NCBI RefSeq assembly: GCF_900187025.1
Contig: NZ_LT906478.1
Coordinates: 2,030,001-2,094,000 of the forward strand
Reading direction: 5' to 3'
From: Listeria ivanovii subsp. ivanovii
Lineage (GTDB): Bacteria; Bacillota; Bacilli; Lactobacillales; Listeriaceae
DNA length: 64,000 nt
Shown here in pieces: positions 8,484 to 16,866 of this stretch (position 1 is its first letter; the number at the start of each line of letters is the position of its first letter). Both the position numbers and the translations under genes were made by a program. A model generated the notes under the pieces. It was not told the DNA's origin. It did not search any database and saw only the letters and a program-made list of their open reading frames with translations.

Positions 8484-9308
8484 ATGAAAGACTTGCATAC
8501 AGACAACTTGCAAATTTCATACGACAAACGAATCATTGTTGATGGTTTAGATATAGCCATTCCGGCGAATAAAATCACTGCCTTAGTTGGAGCCAATGGT
8601 TCTGGGAAATCAACTATTTTAAAAACGATGTCCCGGTTAATGAAACCCAGTCACGGGGCAGTTTATTTAGATGGCAAGAGCATTCATAGCCAACCTACGA
8701 AGGAAATCGCCAAACAGTTAGCAATATTACCACAAAACCCGTCTGCACCCGATGGACTAACCGTATTCGAATTAATTTCTTACGGTCGCTCCCCCCATCA
8801 AAGCAGCTTTAAATCAATCACTGCAAAAGATCGGGAAATTATTTTCTGGTCATTAAGAGTAACTAATTTAACTGAATTTGCAGATCGTCCGATTGATAGT
8901 TTATCTGGTGGACAGCGCCAACGAGCTTGGATTGCCATGGCTCTTGCGCAAGAAACAGATGTTTTATTTTTAGATGAACCAACCACATTTTTAGATATGA
9001 CACACCAATTAGATGTACTTAATTTACTCAAACAACTAAACCAATCAGAAAAACGGACGATTGTTATGGTTGTTCATGATTTAAATCACGCATCTCGTTA
9101 TGCACAACACATGATTGCAATCAAAGAAGGACAAGTAGTTGCAGAAGGAACACCCGTTAGCGTCATGACTGAAAAAACGTTAGAAGATGTTTTTAATATC
9201 AAAGCAGATATCTTAATCGACCCACGTAGCGGTGTGCCCCTTTGCCTTCCATATGAGACTTGTAACGGTTGTGAAATTGTAAAGGAGCTTGATTCGATTG
9301 CCAAATAA
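8484..9308 (+). CDS. fhuC: Ferric hydroxamate ABC transporter ATPase FhuC
   Basis: Energises FhuB/FhuG. Start chosen at the second ATG (8484), eight bases after GGAG; the first, at 8478, is only two bases from it. About 274 residues. Walker A GANGSGKST, Q-loop LPQNP, signature LSGGQRQR, Walker B VLFLDEPTTFLD and H-loop VVHDLNHA all present in order. It is transcribed away from fhuD and overlaps the following reductase gene by 11 bases. Confidence 0.94.
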   Translation: MKDLHTDNLQISYDKRIIVDGLDIAIPANKITALVGANGSGKSTILKTMSRLMKPSHGAVYLDGKSIHSQPTKEIAKQLAILPQNPSAPDGLTVFELISYGRSPHQSSFKSITAKDREIIFWSLRVTNLTEFADRPIDSLSGGQRQRAWIAMALAQETDVLFLDEPTTFLDMTHQLDVLNLLKQLNQSEKRTIVMVVHDLNHASRYAQHMIAIKEGQVVAEGTPVSVMTEKTLEDVFNIKADILIDPRSGVPLCLPYETCNGCEIVKELDSIAK

Positions 9309-10296
9309 TCTTTATGATGTCACCATTATTGGCGGTGGCCCTGTTGGTCTTTTCGCTGCTTTTTATAGTGGTCTTCGCTCAATGAAAACAAAAATTATCG
9401 ACGCTGAACCTGCCGTTGGTGGCAAAGTTCGTTATTTTTTTCCTGAAAAAGTCATACGAGACATCGGTGGAATTCCATCTATCACTGGTGCTAACCTTAT
9501 TGCTAATTTAAAAGAACAAGCCGAGACATTCCATCCAGAAATCTTCTGTAATGAACGAGTGATAGATCTCACCAAACTTTCAGATGGAACTTTTCAATTA
9601 ACTACTCAAAATGGTTCAATTCATTTTTCTAAAACGATTGTTATCGCAACTGGTAGCGGTACTTTTGAAGTTAACCAATTAGAAGCCGCACATGTGGAAG
9701 ACTTTTCAGATGCCATATTTTATGATGTAAAGGATATCGAACAATTCCGTGGTAAAGTGGTTGCTGTCTCTGGTGGTGGAGATTCTGCGATTGACTGGGC
9801 GCAAACATTAGAACCTATCGCAAAAGAAGTTCACTTAATTTACCGTGGTGAAGATTTTAAAGCCCATGAAGAAAGTGTCAATTCCCTAAAAAATTCCCGT
9901 GTCCAAATCCATATCCACCATGAAATAAGCGCTCTATTTGGTTTTAATGATCAATTATCTGAAACGATGCTTTACTGCAATCAAACAAAAAGAACCAAAA
10001 CCATTCCAACAGATGTGCTCTTTATCAATCATGGAGTCAAAGTTGACTTAGGAACAATGGCTGAATGGGGATTTCAATTAGCTGATTTCGGGATTGTTGT
10101 AGACGAGGAAATGCACACATCTGTCCCTGGAATTTTCGCTTGCGGTGACAGCGCAGCTTATCCACGAAAAATCCGCATTATCGCAGCGGGCCTACACGAA
10201 GGTCCAATTGCCATTAATAGCGCGAAAAAATATCTAGAACCTACTGCCGCTGATGAAGCTATGATTAGCACACATCATGAAAGCTTTATTAATTAA
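9298..10296 (+). CDS. Ferredoxin/flavodoxin--NADP(+) reductase, YumC type
   Basis: Thioredoxin-reductase-like FAD/NADPH flavoprotein without the redox-active CXXC of thioredoxin reductase. I place the start at TTG 9298-9300, ten bases from AAAGGAG; a TTG at 9289 is too close. About 332 residues. FAD-binding GGGPVG at the N terminus, NADPH loop AVSGGGDSAIDW near residue 155, and the C-terminal GIFACGDSAAYP FAD motif. It overlaps the end of fhuC, so it is co-transcribed and probably coupled to an iron-regulated transporter; in this position it may reduce imported ferric siderophore, directly or through a ferredoxin. That role is inferred from context. Confidence 0.9.
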   Translation: MPNNLYDVTIIGGGPVGLFAAFYSGLRSMKTKIIDAEPAVGGKVRYFFPEKVIRDIGGIPSITGANLIANLKEQAETFHPEIFCNERVIDLTKLSDGTFQLTTQNGSIHFSKTIVIATGSGTFEVNQLEAAHVEDFSDAIFYDVKDIEQFRGKVVAVSGGGDSAIDWAQTLEPIAKEVHLIYRGEDFKAHEESVNSLKNSRVQIHIHHEISALFGFNDQLSETMLYCNQTKRTKTIPTDVLFINHGVKVDLGTMAEWGFQLADFGIVVDEEMHTSVPGIFACGDSAAYPRKIRIIAAGLHEGPIAINSAKKYLEPTAADEAMISTHHESFIN

Positions 10297-10332
10297 AAAA
10301 ATGATTTGGAACCCGTTTCCAAATCATTTTTT
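10295..10332. terminator. Bidirectional terminator after the reductase gene
   Basis: An A-rich arm plus ATGATTTGGAA (10301-10311) pairs with TTCCAAATCATTTTTT (10316-10331), loop of four. T-tracts on both strands serve the reductase and the convergent OrfA-like gene. Confidence 0.9.
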
Positions 10333-10342
10333 AGTATCCTGT

Positions 10343-10615
10343 TTATGATGTAAATAGCGCAATTGCTTTTGTCAAAATCCGCATTTCTTCTTCCAAAATG
10401 GCTTTTTGTCGCTGTAGTTCTTTCAATTGCTTGTCCTCAATGATTTTCTGAAGATCATTATCTATTTCCGAATACTGCTTTATCCATCTGTATAATGCCG
10501 TTTTAGAGACAAAATATTCTTCACATAAAGCAGCAGGTGATTTCCCATCTAGATATAAATTCACTAAATATTTTTTAAAATGGATATCATACTTTTTATA
10601 ATTAGACACAGACAT
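10343..10615 (-). CDS. Solitary IS3-family OrfA-like protein
   Basis: A 90-residue helix-turn-helix protein resembling the OrfA half of IS3/IS150 transposases: N-terminal HTH about residues 10-55 (VSKTALYRWIKQY) and a C-terminal leucine-zipper-like helix (LKELQRQKAILEEEMRI). Start at ATG 10613-10615, after GAGAGG that overlaps an earlier ATG. No OrfB catalytic DDE gene follows: only 46 bases separate it from the reductase gene, and no terminal inverted repeats were seen. So it is a remnant or a domesticated DNA-binding protein, not a mobile element now. Confidence 0.72.
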   Translation of the reverse strand: MSVSNYKKYDIHFKKYLVNLYLDGKSPAALCEEYFVSKTALYRWIKQYSEIDNDLQKIIEDKQLKELQRQKAILEEEMRILTKAIALFTS

Positions 10616-10798
10616 TTTTCCTCTCATAATCGCTTACTTGATATCTTTTATATTACATTCTTAGAGCTGCATTTGTTAAAAAGTCTTATAAATAGTACTT
10701 ATTTTATTAACTTCCATGGGAAAGTTTGTGCCTTTTATTGCTTATTACTCTAAAAAATGATATATTTTCCCAATCCTAATCGAATGGAGATGTCATTA

Positions 10799-11710
10799 AT
10801 GAATAAATATGGAAAAGTAGTTAGAGACATTCGTATTTCTAAAGGAATTAGCCAAAAGAAACTTTACGAGGGCATTATTTCCAAGTCTTATGCGATTGAG
10901 TTTGAAAAAGGCGCACATGAAATTAGTTTAAATTTATTTGAAAAAATCTTAACCCGCATTAATATGAATATGGATGAATTTTTCTTTATTTTACGTGGCT
11001 TTTCATTAAATGATGATGATGATTTTTGGTATACCCATGAACAAAAAGGAACTGCTTACGATATTAATAGTCTTTATGATTTATATGAAGAGCTATCTCA
11101 AAATGAAGGAGAAATAGCCGAAGTCAGAAAAGCTTTAGTTCATTCAAGAATGGAACTTCTCGAAAACTTACTTAAAAATCAGGAATTTAATGTGGCTGTC
11201 ATATCCGAACAAGATATCGAAACAATCCAAAATTACTTGTTTTCCATTCAGTCATGGACACTCGAAGAAATTAAAATTTTTGCCAATTCGATTTATTATT
11301 TTGATGAAGAAATTCAATCTCAATTTTTACAACAAGTCTTAAAATCAGTTGACACCTATAAAAACTATGATAGAGGTCGTCGGCTACTCTGTGCATTACT
11401 CATTAATACGATTGAAGTATTTATTCAGCAAAATAAACTAAGCCAAGCAAAAAAACTATTAACAGATTTAGAAAACCTAAGTATTTTTTATGAAGGTGCT
11501 TTTTATCGAATTCTCTCTACTTTTTTACTCGGCTTAATCAATATGAAAAGTAAATTAGTAGAACTTGGCTACTACCAAGCGCAAAAAAGCATTCGAATTC
11601 TAAAAGAACTAAACTATGATGACATTGCGCTACTCTATGATATTTTGCTCACGCAGTTCTTAGAAGAAGAAAATTTAACGGAACATCCTGTATTAAAAAC
11701 TGATTTATAA
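10799..11710 (+). CDS. Rgg/GadR/MutR-family transcriptional regulator
   Basis: N-terminal HTH (GKVVRDIRISKGISQKKLYEG, XRE-like, about residues 4-60) followed by an all-helical TPR-like domain to residue 303, the layout of Rgg-type regulators that often bind short peptides. Start chosen at ATG 10799, nine bases after GGAG; a longer frame from 10757 has no ribosome site. I see no convincing peptide pheromone gene or target operon next to it: the reductase and TetR genes on both sides point toward it and end in terminators. The target is unknown. With the OrfA remnant it forms a small segment absent from my memory of the EGD-e order. Confidence 0.75.
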   Translation: MNKYGKVVRDIRISKGISQKKLYEGIISKSYAIEFEKGAHEISLNLFEKILTRINMNMDEFFFILRGFSLNDDDDFWYTHEQKGTAYDINSLYDLYEELSQNEGEIAEVRKALVHSRMELLENLLKNQEFNVAVISEQDIETIQNYLFSIQSWTLEEIKIFANSIYYFDEEIQSQFLQQVLKSVDTYKNYDRGRRLLCALLINTIEVFIQQNKLSQAKKLLTDLENLSIFYEGAFYRILSTFLLGLINMKSKLVELGYYQAQKSIRILKELNYDDIALLYDILLTQFLEEENLTEHPVLKTDL

Positions 11711-11721
11711 AAGACCAACAA

Positions 11722-11754
11722 AAAAAGCATTCCTTAAAATCGGAATGCTTTTTA
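11722..11754. terminator. Bidirectional terminator between rgg-like gene and timR
   Basis: AAAAGCATTCC (11723-11733) pairs with GGAATGCTTTT (11742-11752), loop of eight; A- and T-runs flank both arms. Confidence 0.88.
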
Positions 11755-11756
11755 AA

Positions 11757-12362
11757 TCATTCTACTTCACAGATGCCAAACTCAACAATTCGCATCATTT
11801 CCGTGAAATCATTTGCAAGTGGGATAAAATCTTCCATTGTTGCGTTCGGTTTTTTTTCTAAATAATTCGTACTAATTTGGGTAATATGATTAAAAAGTGC
11901 TGCAATTACTTTACGAGCTGCATCTATATTCACCTCTTTTTTCAAGCTCATTCTGCTTAAAACTTGATTCATTTGCGCTTCTGAACGAGCGATTGCTTCA
12001 TCAAAAAAACCATCTAATTTCCCTTGTAGTTCGCCAGGGGGATTTGCATAAGCTTGCATAATCAAACCGAACACGGTTGGATAGTTACGGTTAAAGTCTA
12101 ATTTTTGCTTCGTTGACCAAATAGCCATCTCAACAAAATCTTTCCACTCTTCTTGTTGAGCGCTAACTTTTTGGGTTGCAAAATCAACAGCATAAGAGAC
12201 AGCTGCGATATAGAGCTTTTCTTTGGAAGCGAAGTAGTGGAAAATCAAACCTTTTGAAACCCCTGCTTTTGCGCATATTTGGTTCGTGCTTGCTGCTTGA
12301 TAGCCTTTTTCCGTAAATTCCTCCATCGCTGCTTCTAAAATTTGTAATCGTTTTTTATCCAT
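11757..12362 (-). CDS. timR: TetR-family repressor of the adjacent ABC transporter
   Basis: 201 residues; N-terminal TetR HTH (residues 8-54, TNQICAKAGVSKGLIFHYFASKEKLY), variable ligand-binding helices after it. The ATG shares one base with the TAA of the permease gene, so it is the third gene of an ABC-ATPase/permease/regulator operon. Two copies of a 16-base palindrome flank the operon promoter and are the likely binding sites, giving autoregulation with transporter induction. By order it corresponds to lmo1962, which I recall as timR of the tartrolon-resistance set; the symbol rests on that recollection. Confidence 0.85.
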   Translation of the reverse strand: MDKKRLQILEAAMEEFTEKGYQAASTNQICAKAGVSKGLIFHYFASKEKLYIAAVSYAVDFATQKVSAQQEEWKDFVEMAIWSTKQKLDFNRNYPTVFGLIMQAYANPPGELQGKLDGFFDEAIARSEAQMNQVLSRMSLKKEVNIDAARKVIAALFNHITQISTNYLEKKPNATMEDFIPLANDFTEMMRIVEFGICEVE

Positions 12363-13177
12363 TATACTTTCAAATCCTTTTTCTTATATAAGATAAATGT
12401 AGCGGCAACCATCACAACCATCACTACGAAGGAAATAATCACATTGGTTCCGGTAATTCCTTTATCCATAATTTCAGAAGGAATGGCATAATTTATTGGC
12501 GAAAAATATTGAAAGAAATCGACATTCTCATTAAGCCCTGCCATAATTCCTAAAATATAGGTTAAGAAAACAAGAGCTAGCGCGACAGGCGATGCTTGTT
12601 TAGCAGACTTGAGTATAGCTGATACCATAAAGCCCGTACTCATAAACACACAAGCAACTAGTAGTTCACTGGAGAACACACGAACTAGCTCCATTATCAA
12701 TTCCCCACTATCTACTCCACTTGGTTTCAGAAATAAAACTAGTGCCACAGATGCCACAAACGTAATTGCCCAAAACACGATAAAAGATAGTAAATTCCCA
12801 ATCATTTTCCACATAACTAAGCTTGAACGAGTAATTGGTTGCGCATATAAAAATTCTATCGTCCCATCTGTTTCTTCTTTAATTAAAGCCTGAGCCCCAA
12901 TCAAAGCCGCATAAACACATGCCGCAATAAAAATATACTGAAATACATAAGCAAAATACGCATCGATATTGGTTAAATCAGCCATCGAATCCATATGCAA
13001 TATTTTCATCATATCTTGCGGTAAAGCATTCATTTTTGTGTTCACTAAGTCTTGCATCCCACTACTTTGCATACTTGGGAAAAAAGCCATAAACACACCT
13101 AAAATAACAATAACTACCACGGCCCAAACGATTAGACTCCTAATTCTAGTTTTCCATTCAATGTGTAAGATATTCAC
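12362..13177 (-). CDS. timB: ABC-2 type permease of a drug exporter
   Basis: 271 residues with about six hydrophobic segments (near 15-33, 75-100, 115-140, 165-190, 195-215 and 240-262), the ABC-2 exporter fold. A large extracytoplasmic loop follows the first segment, and KEETDGTIEFLYAQPITRS after segment two is the usual cytoplasmic coupling region. It overlaps the ATPase stop by four bases and the regulator start by one. Recollected as TimB (lmo1963); substrate not readable from the sequence. Confidence 0.85.
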   Translation of the reverse strand: MNILHIEWKTRIRSLIVWAVVVIVILGVFMAFFPSMQSSGMQDLVNTKMNALPQDMMKILHMDSMADLTNIDAYFAYVFQYIFIAACVYAALIGAQALIKEETDGTIEFLYAQPITRSSLVMWKMIGNLLSFIVFWAITFVASVALVLFLKPSGVDSGELIMELVRVFSSELLVACVFMSTGFMVSAILKSAKQASPVALALVFLTYILGIMAGLNENVDFFQYFSPINYAIPSEIMDKGITGTNVIISFVVMVVMVAATFILYKKKDLKV

Positions 13178-14061
13178 TTGATTTCGCCTCCTTCGTACAG
13201 AGTCATGAATTTATCTTCTAATTCTTGATTAGTAATCGTTAAATCGATAATCTCTTTTTCTTGTAACAGTGGCAAAATCGTCTTAATATCATTATCAAAA
13301 ATAAGTCTAGCTTTGCCACTTTCTTTTTCAATAATTCTTGCACCAGCGTTCGTTAATTTTTCTAACGGCAAACAATCTCCTTTTAATACAATCACCTTAC
13401 CTGACATTTGTTGATTGGCAATATCTTCTACCGCAATGATATTTCCATTTCTTATAAAAGCTGCTCTTGTACAGTATTCTTGCACTTCCCGTAAATTATG
13501 ACTAGAAAGAAAAATGGTCATTCCTTCTTTATTTCGGTCCGTCATCTCCTTGAATAAATAATGTTGCATTAGCGGATCTAAGCCATTAGTCGGTTCATCT
13601 AAAATAAGTAACTTAGGTTCGGTAATTAACCCAGCCACAATGGCTACTTTTTTCTTGTTTCCAAGTGACATTTCACCAAATCTTTTTTTCGAATCAATGG
13701 AGAACATTTCGAAATAGTTATTCATTTTTTTCGTTGCATTTTCAATATGATGGAATTTCGCTGCATAGTGGATAATATCATTCGCGGTCATTTGTGGGTA
13801 ATAACGAACTTCACTCGGAACATAGCCAACCATTTTTTTGATTTCAGCCGAATTTTTGACGACATCTTTTCCAAGAATGGTTGCATTTCCGCTTGTTGCA
13901 TAAATAAAATTAAGTAAAACTTTAATTGTCGTCGATTTCCCAGCACCATTTGGACCAATAAAACCATATAGTTCGCCTTCATTAACTGTTAAATTCACAT
14001 TTTCAATTGCTCGCTTTTTATGATAGTTTTTTGTAAGCGACTCCACTTTAATTGCTTCCAT
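13174..14061 (-). CDS. timA: ABC transporter ATPase of a drug exporter
   Basis: 295 residues. Walker A GPNGAGKST near residue 38, Q-loop, signature region MSLGNKKKV (a divergent LSGGQ as in many ABC-2 exporters), Walker B LLILDEPTNGLDP, H-loop SSHNL. The C-terminal 80 residues form an extra domain common in this exporter class. First gene of the operon; it follows GGAGGAGAG. The promoter carries two operators. Recollected as TimA (lmo1964). Confidence 0.88.
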   Translation of the reverse strand: MEAIKVESLTKNYHKKRAIENVNLTVNEGELYGFIGPNGAGKSTTIKVLLNFIYATSGNATILGKDVVKNSAEIKKMVGYVPSEVRYYPQMTANDIIHYAAKFHHIENATKKMNNYFEMFSIDSKKRFGEMSLGNKKKVAIVAGLITEPKLLILDEPTNGLDPLMQHYLFKEMTDRNKEGMTIFLSSHNLREVQEYCTRAAFIRNGNIIAVEDIANQQMSGKVIVLKGDCLPLEKLTNAGARIIEKESGKARLIFDNDIKTILPLLQEKEIIDLTITNQELEDKFMTLYEGGEIK

Positions 14062-14082
14062 ATTCTCTCCTCCAAATTCATA

Positions 14083-14131
14083 TTGACCAACTAGTCAAAT
14101 AGAGTATAAGCACTTTTGACCAGGTAGTCAA
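14083..14131 (-). promoter_or_regulatory. Operon promoter flanked by twin TetR-type operators
   Basis: TTGACCAACTAGTCAA (14083-14098) and TTGACCAGGTAGTCAA (14116-14131) share 14 of 16 bases, each a TTGAC-N6-GTCAA palindrome, 33 bases apart (three helical turns). Minus-strand TTGACT (14126-14131), 17 bases, TATACT (14103-14108) lies between and over them. Confidence 0.85.
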
Positions 14132-14164
14132 TCAAAAGCATTTCATAAAAAAAGAAAATACCAT

Positions 14165-14722
14165 TTAGGCATTTTCTTCCATTAGCAGTAATAATTTCCA
14201 ATACGCCATTGCATACATCGTTTTCGCGTCATGAATCAATTGTTGCTGTATTAATTGCTCTGCTTCAGCTGGAGTTACTTTGACAAGGTTAATAAATTCG
14301 TCCGGATCTTGCTCTAATGGTTTTTCTACTTGATGAAGGTCGCGTGCCACAAAAATATGTAGTAATTCATTCGCAAACCCAGGCGAAGTATAAAAAGAAG
14401 TTAAATACGTCAAATTGTCGGACTGAAATCCAGTTTCTTCTTCTAATTCACGTTTTGCTGTAATTATTGGCTCTTCCCCCACTTCCATTTTGCCCGCAGG
14501 AATCTCGATAATCGTTTTTTCTAAGGGTTTTCGAAATTGTTCTACTAAATACATCGCTCCATCTGCTGAAAAGGGAATAATTGCCACAGCTCCCGGATGC
14601 TTGATAATTTCTCGCTTACTATGTTCGCCGTTTGGTAATTCCACTTCATCTACTTGTAACTGAATAATATTTCCTTTAAAAAGCGTCTCTGAGTGAAGTG
14701 TTTTTTCTTCTAGTGAGTCCAT
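14165..14722 (-). CDS. nudF: ADP-ribose pyrophosphatase (Nudix hydrolase)
   Basis: Hydrolyses ADP-ribose to AMP and ribose-5-phosphate. 185 residues. The Nudix box fits exactly: Gly, five residues, Glu, seven residues, then RELEEETGF (near residues 75-97). EFRKPLEKTIIEIPAG-type substrate segment precedes it. Promoter on the minus strand: TTAAAC (14771-14776), 16 bases, TATAAT (14749-14754). Monocistronic. Confidence 0.9.
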   Translation of the reverse strand: MDSLEEKTLHSETLFKGNIIQLQVDEVELPNGEHSKREIIKHPGAVAIIPFSADGAMYLVEQFRKPLEKTIIEIPAGKMEVGEEPIITAKRELEEETGFQSDNLTYLTSFYTSPGFANELLHIFVARDLHQVEKPLEQDPDEFINLVKVTPAEAEQLIQQQLIHDAKTMYAMAYWKLLLLMEENA

Positions 14723-14842
14723 CTAAGCCACCTCTTCTTGTTTTTTTCATTATAACATAATTAAGTCCGAGTTTAATTTACATCGCACGACTGATAACAT
14801 CTATTTTCTAAATATGGTATGATAAGGACAAATAAAGCACAC

Positions 14843-14937
14843 TTTCTAAAATATAAAAACCCTTCAACTTGCCTAGTTATGAGATACTAAATATACTTAA
14901 CTAGTAGACAACACGTGGCACCATTTATTTTTAGAAA
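14843..14937 (+). other. Possible structured leader of xpaC-telA
   Basis: A perfect 9 bp long-range stem (TTTCTAAAA 14843-14851 with TTTTAGAAA 14929-14937) encloses a 7 bp hairpin (CTAGTTA 14873-14879 with TAACTAG 14898-14904). The 271-base gap 14723-14993 shows no ORF. The arms are AT-rich, so chance pairing is possible. Confidence 0.3.
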
Positions 14938-14993
14938 AATATACCTAAGAAAAGTGGACCTTTCAAACAGGTACTTAAAGGAGAAGATGTATA

Positions 14994-15653
14994 ATGACCG
15001 TTTTTAAAAAGATATTAGCATTCACTGGTTCCATTTTACTTGTCATTATTTTGGGTGGTATCCTTACTTCCATTATCCAAAGTGGCTTGATAATTGCAGC
15101 AATCATTCTAGTCGTTGCAGCTGTCCTATTTTTCTTTTCATCTAAAGCTGGGGACCGCGCGCAAATGATCGCCACTGGATTAACTAAAAAAGAATATAAA
15201 TATATTCGCACTAACCTAGAAGAAGCTCGTGTAAAGATAATCCGCCTTCAAAAAATCATGACCCAAAATAAAGCACTCTATTCTTTCCAAGAGCGCAACA
15301 AAACACTTTTACTAACAAAACGGATTTACGGTATCGTGAAAGAAGAACCAAAACGTTTTTATGAAGCAGAAGATTTCTTTTTCTCTCATCTTGATTCTTT
15401 AGTAGAGCTTACAGAAAAATATGCTTTTTTAGAAAAACAACCTGTCAAAGACAAAAAAATCTATCAAACACTTTCTGATACACGCACACTTTTAAATGAT
15501 TTAAGTCGCGTTATTGAAAAGGATTTATTTACACTTTTAAATCAAGATGTAAACAATCTCGATTTTGAATTAGAAGTAGCAAAAAACTCCATTTCCAAAC
15601 AGAAAAAGAAATTCGAAAGGGGTACAAAAGATGACCGAGAACAAGCCAAGTGA
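14994..15653 (+). CDS. xpaC: XpaC-like membrane protein
   Basis: 219 residues. Two hydrophobic segments at about 8-28 and 32-50, then a charged helical cytoplasmic domain rich in Lys and Glu with coiled-coil propensity. Bacillus XpaC is named for hydrolysis of 5-bromo-4-chloroindolyl phosphate, but the biochemical role is unclear. AAAGGAG precedes the ATG. The last 23 bases overlap telA, so the two are coupled, an arrangement widespread in Firmicutes that suggests a joint function in envelope stress or toxic ion tolerance. Confidence 0.85.
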   Translation: MTVFKKILAFTGSILLVIILGGILTSIIQSGLIIAAIILVVAAVLFFFSSKAGDRAQMIATGLTKKEYKYIRTNLEEARVKIIRLQKIMTQNKALYSFQERNKTLLLTKRIYGIVKEEPKRFYEAEDFFFSHLDSLVELTEKYAFLEKQPVKDKKIYQTLSDTRTLLNDLSRVIEKDLFTLLNQDVNNLDFELEVAKNSISKQKKKFERGTKDDREQAK

Positions 15654-16830
15654 AGAAACAAATGAATTAAAAGATTTAGTAGTTGAAAAAGAATTTAATC
15701 AAACGTTAGATGATCTTCTTGCTAATCCTTTTGGAACAGAGGGTGAATCTGCTACTAGTATCGTTAATAGCGAAACTGACGCAGCTCCTCGCCTCGTAGA
15801 CATGCTAACGGAAACAAATAAAAAACAAGCACTAGAATTATCAAAACAAATCGAACCAGGTAATCAAGCTGCTATTCTTGGTTATGGTGCACCTGCACAG
15901 GCGAAACTACATGACTTCTCTCACTCGATGCTTGCTCATGTTCAAAAACAAGATGTTGGACCGATTGGTGATATCATCAGTGATTTAATGTATCGTCTAC
16001 AAGAAGCAGATCCTGACGAACTAGCCGCCCGTAACAAAAATGTCTTTACGAAAATGTTCCACCGAGTAAAACAATCCATCAATGAAATTACTTCTAAATA
16101 TCAAAAAATTGGTACCCAAATTGACCGCATCGCGTTGAAACTGGAACACTCCAAAAAGCGTTTAATTGAAGATAACTCTTTCCTTGAACAGCTTTATGAT
16201 AAGAATAAAGATTATTTCCAAGCGCTTAATATCTACATTGCTGCTGGAGAATTGAAATTAGAAGAAATTAATACAAAAATGCTCCCAGAACTTCGCAAAA
16301 AAGCGGAACAAACTGGTGATCAAATGGATTATCAAGAAGTAAATGACCTAACTCAATTTGCGGATCGTCTTGATAAACGCGTATATGATTTACGTTTAAG
16401 TCGTCAAATCACTATTCAACAAGCACCGCAAATCCGCTTAATTCAAAATACAAACCAAGCACTTGCAGAAAAAATTCAATCATCCATCATGACTGCTATT
16501 CCACTTTGGAAAAACCAGGTGGCTATCGCGCTTACCTTGCTTCGCCAACAACAAGCTGTCGCAGCGCAGCGTCAAGTTTCTGAAACAACCAATGAACTAT
16601 TGAAACGTAACGCCGATATGCTAAAAACGAACGCTATCGAAACAGCTCGCGAAAATGAAAGGGGCATCGTTGACATCGAAACCCTAAAAGAAACACAATC
16701 AAGTTTAATCGAAACATTACAAGAAACATTAAAAATCCAACAAGAAGGCCGTGCTAAACGTGCCGTAGCCGAAAAAGAATTAGTGACTATGGAACAAGAA
16801 CTAAAAGAACGTTTGCTTGAAATGAAATAA
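15631..16830 (+). CDS. telA: TelA-family toxic anion resistance protein
   Basis: 399 residues, soluble and largely helical, of the TelA/YceH family linked to tellurite and cell-envelope drug tolerance. N-terminal 80 residues are acidic and low-complexity; the conserved core begins near [22 protein letters not shown]. Long Gln/Glu-rich helices in the C-terminal third suggest coiled coils. AAAGGGG precedes the ATG inside the end of xpaC. A bidirectional terminator follows. Confidence 0.9.
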   Translation: MTENKPSEETNELKDLVVEKEFNQTLDDLLANPFGTEGESATSIVNSETDAAPRLVDMLTETNKKQALELSKQIEPGNQAAILGYGAPAQAKLHDFSHSMLAHVQKQDVGPIGDIISDLMYRLQEADPDELAARNKNVFTKMFHRVKQSINEITSKYQKIGTQIDRIALKLEHSKKRLIEDNSFLEQLYDKNKDYFQALNIYIAAGELKLEEINTKMLPELRKKAEQTGDQMDYQEVNDLTQFADRLDKRVYDLRLSRQITIQQAPQIRLIQNTNQALAEKIQSSIMTAIPLWKNQVAIALTLLRQQQAVAAQRQVSETTNELLKRNADMLKTNAIETARENERGIVDIETLKETQSSLIETLQETLKIQQEGRAKRAVAEKELVTMEQELKERLLEMK

Positions 16831-16834
16831 CACT

Positions 16835-16866
16835 AAAGGCTAGCGCCAAATTGCGCTAGCCTTTTT
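16835..16866. terminator. Bidirectional terminator between telA and dinB
   Basis: AAAGGCTAGCGC (16835-16846) pairs with GCGCTAGCCTTT (16853-16864), loop of six, A- and T-runs on either side. Confidence 0.93.

Noticed and set aside
10343-10615. A complete IS3 insertion sequence
   Set aside because: No OrfB, no terminal inverted repeats and no target-site duplication can be seen; only a lone OrfA-like frame remains.
10716-10760. A 14-codon ORF (starting MGKFVPFIAYY) just before the Rgg-like gene, a possible short hydrophobic pheromone
   Set aside because: No ribosome site precedes the ATG (TTAACTTCC), the peptide lacks the acidic N-terminal part of known SHP precursors, and it overlaps the upstream region of the regulator. 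Not enough to call a gene.
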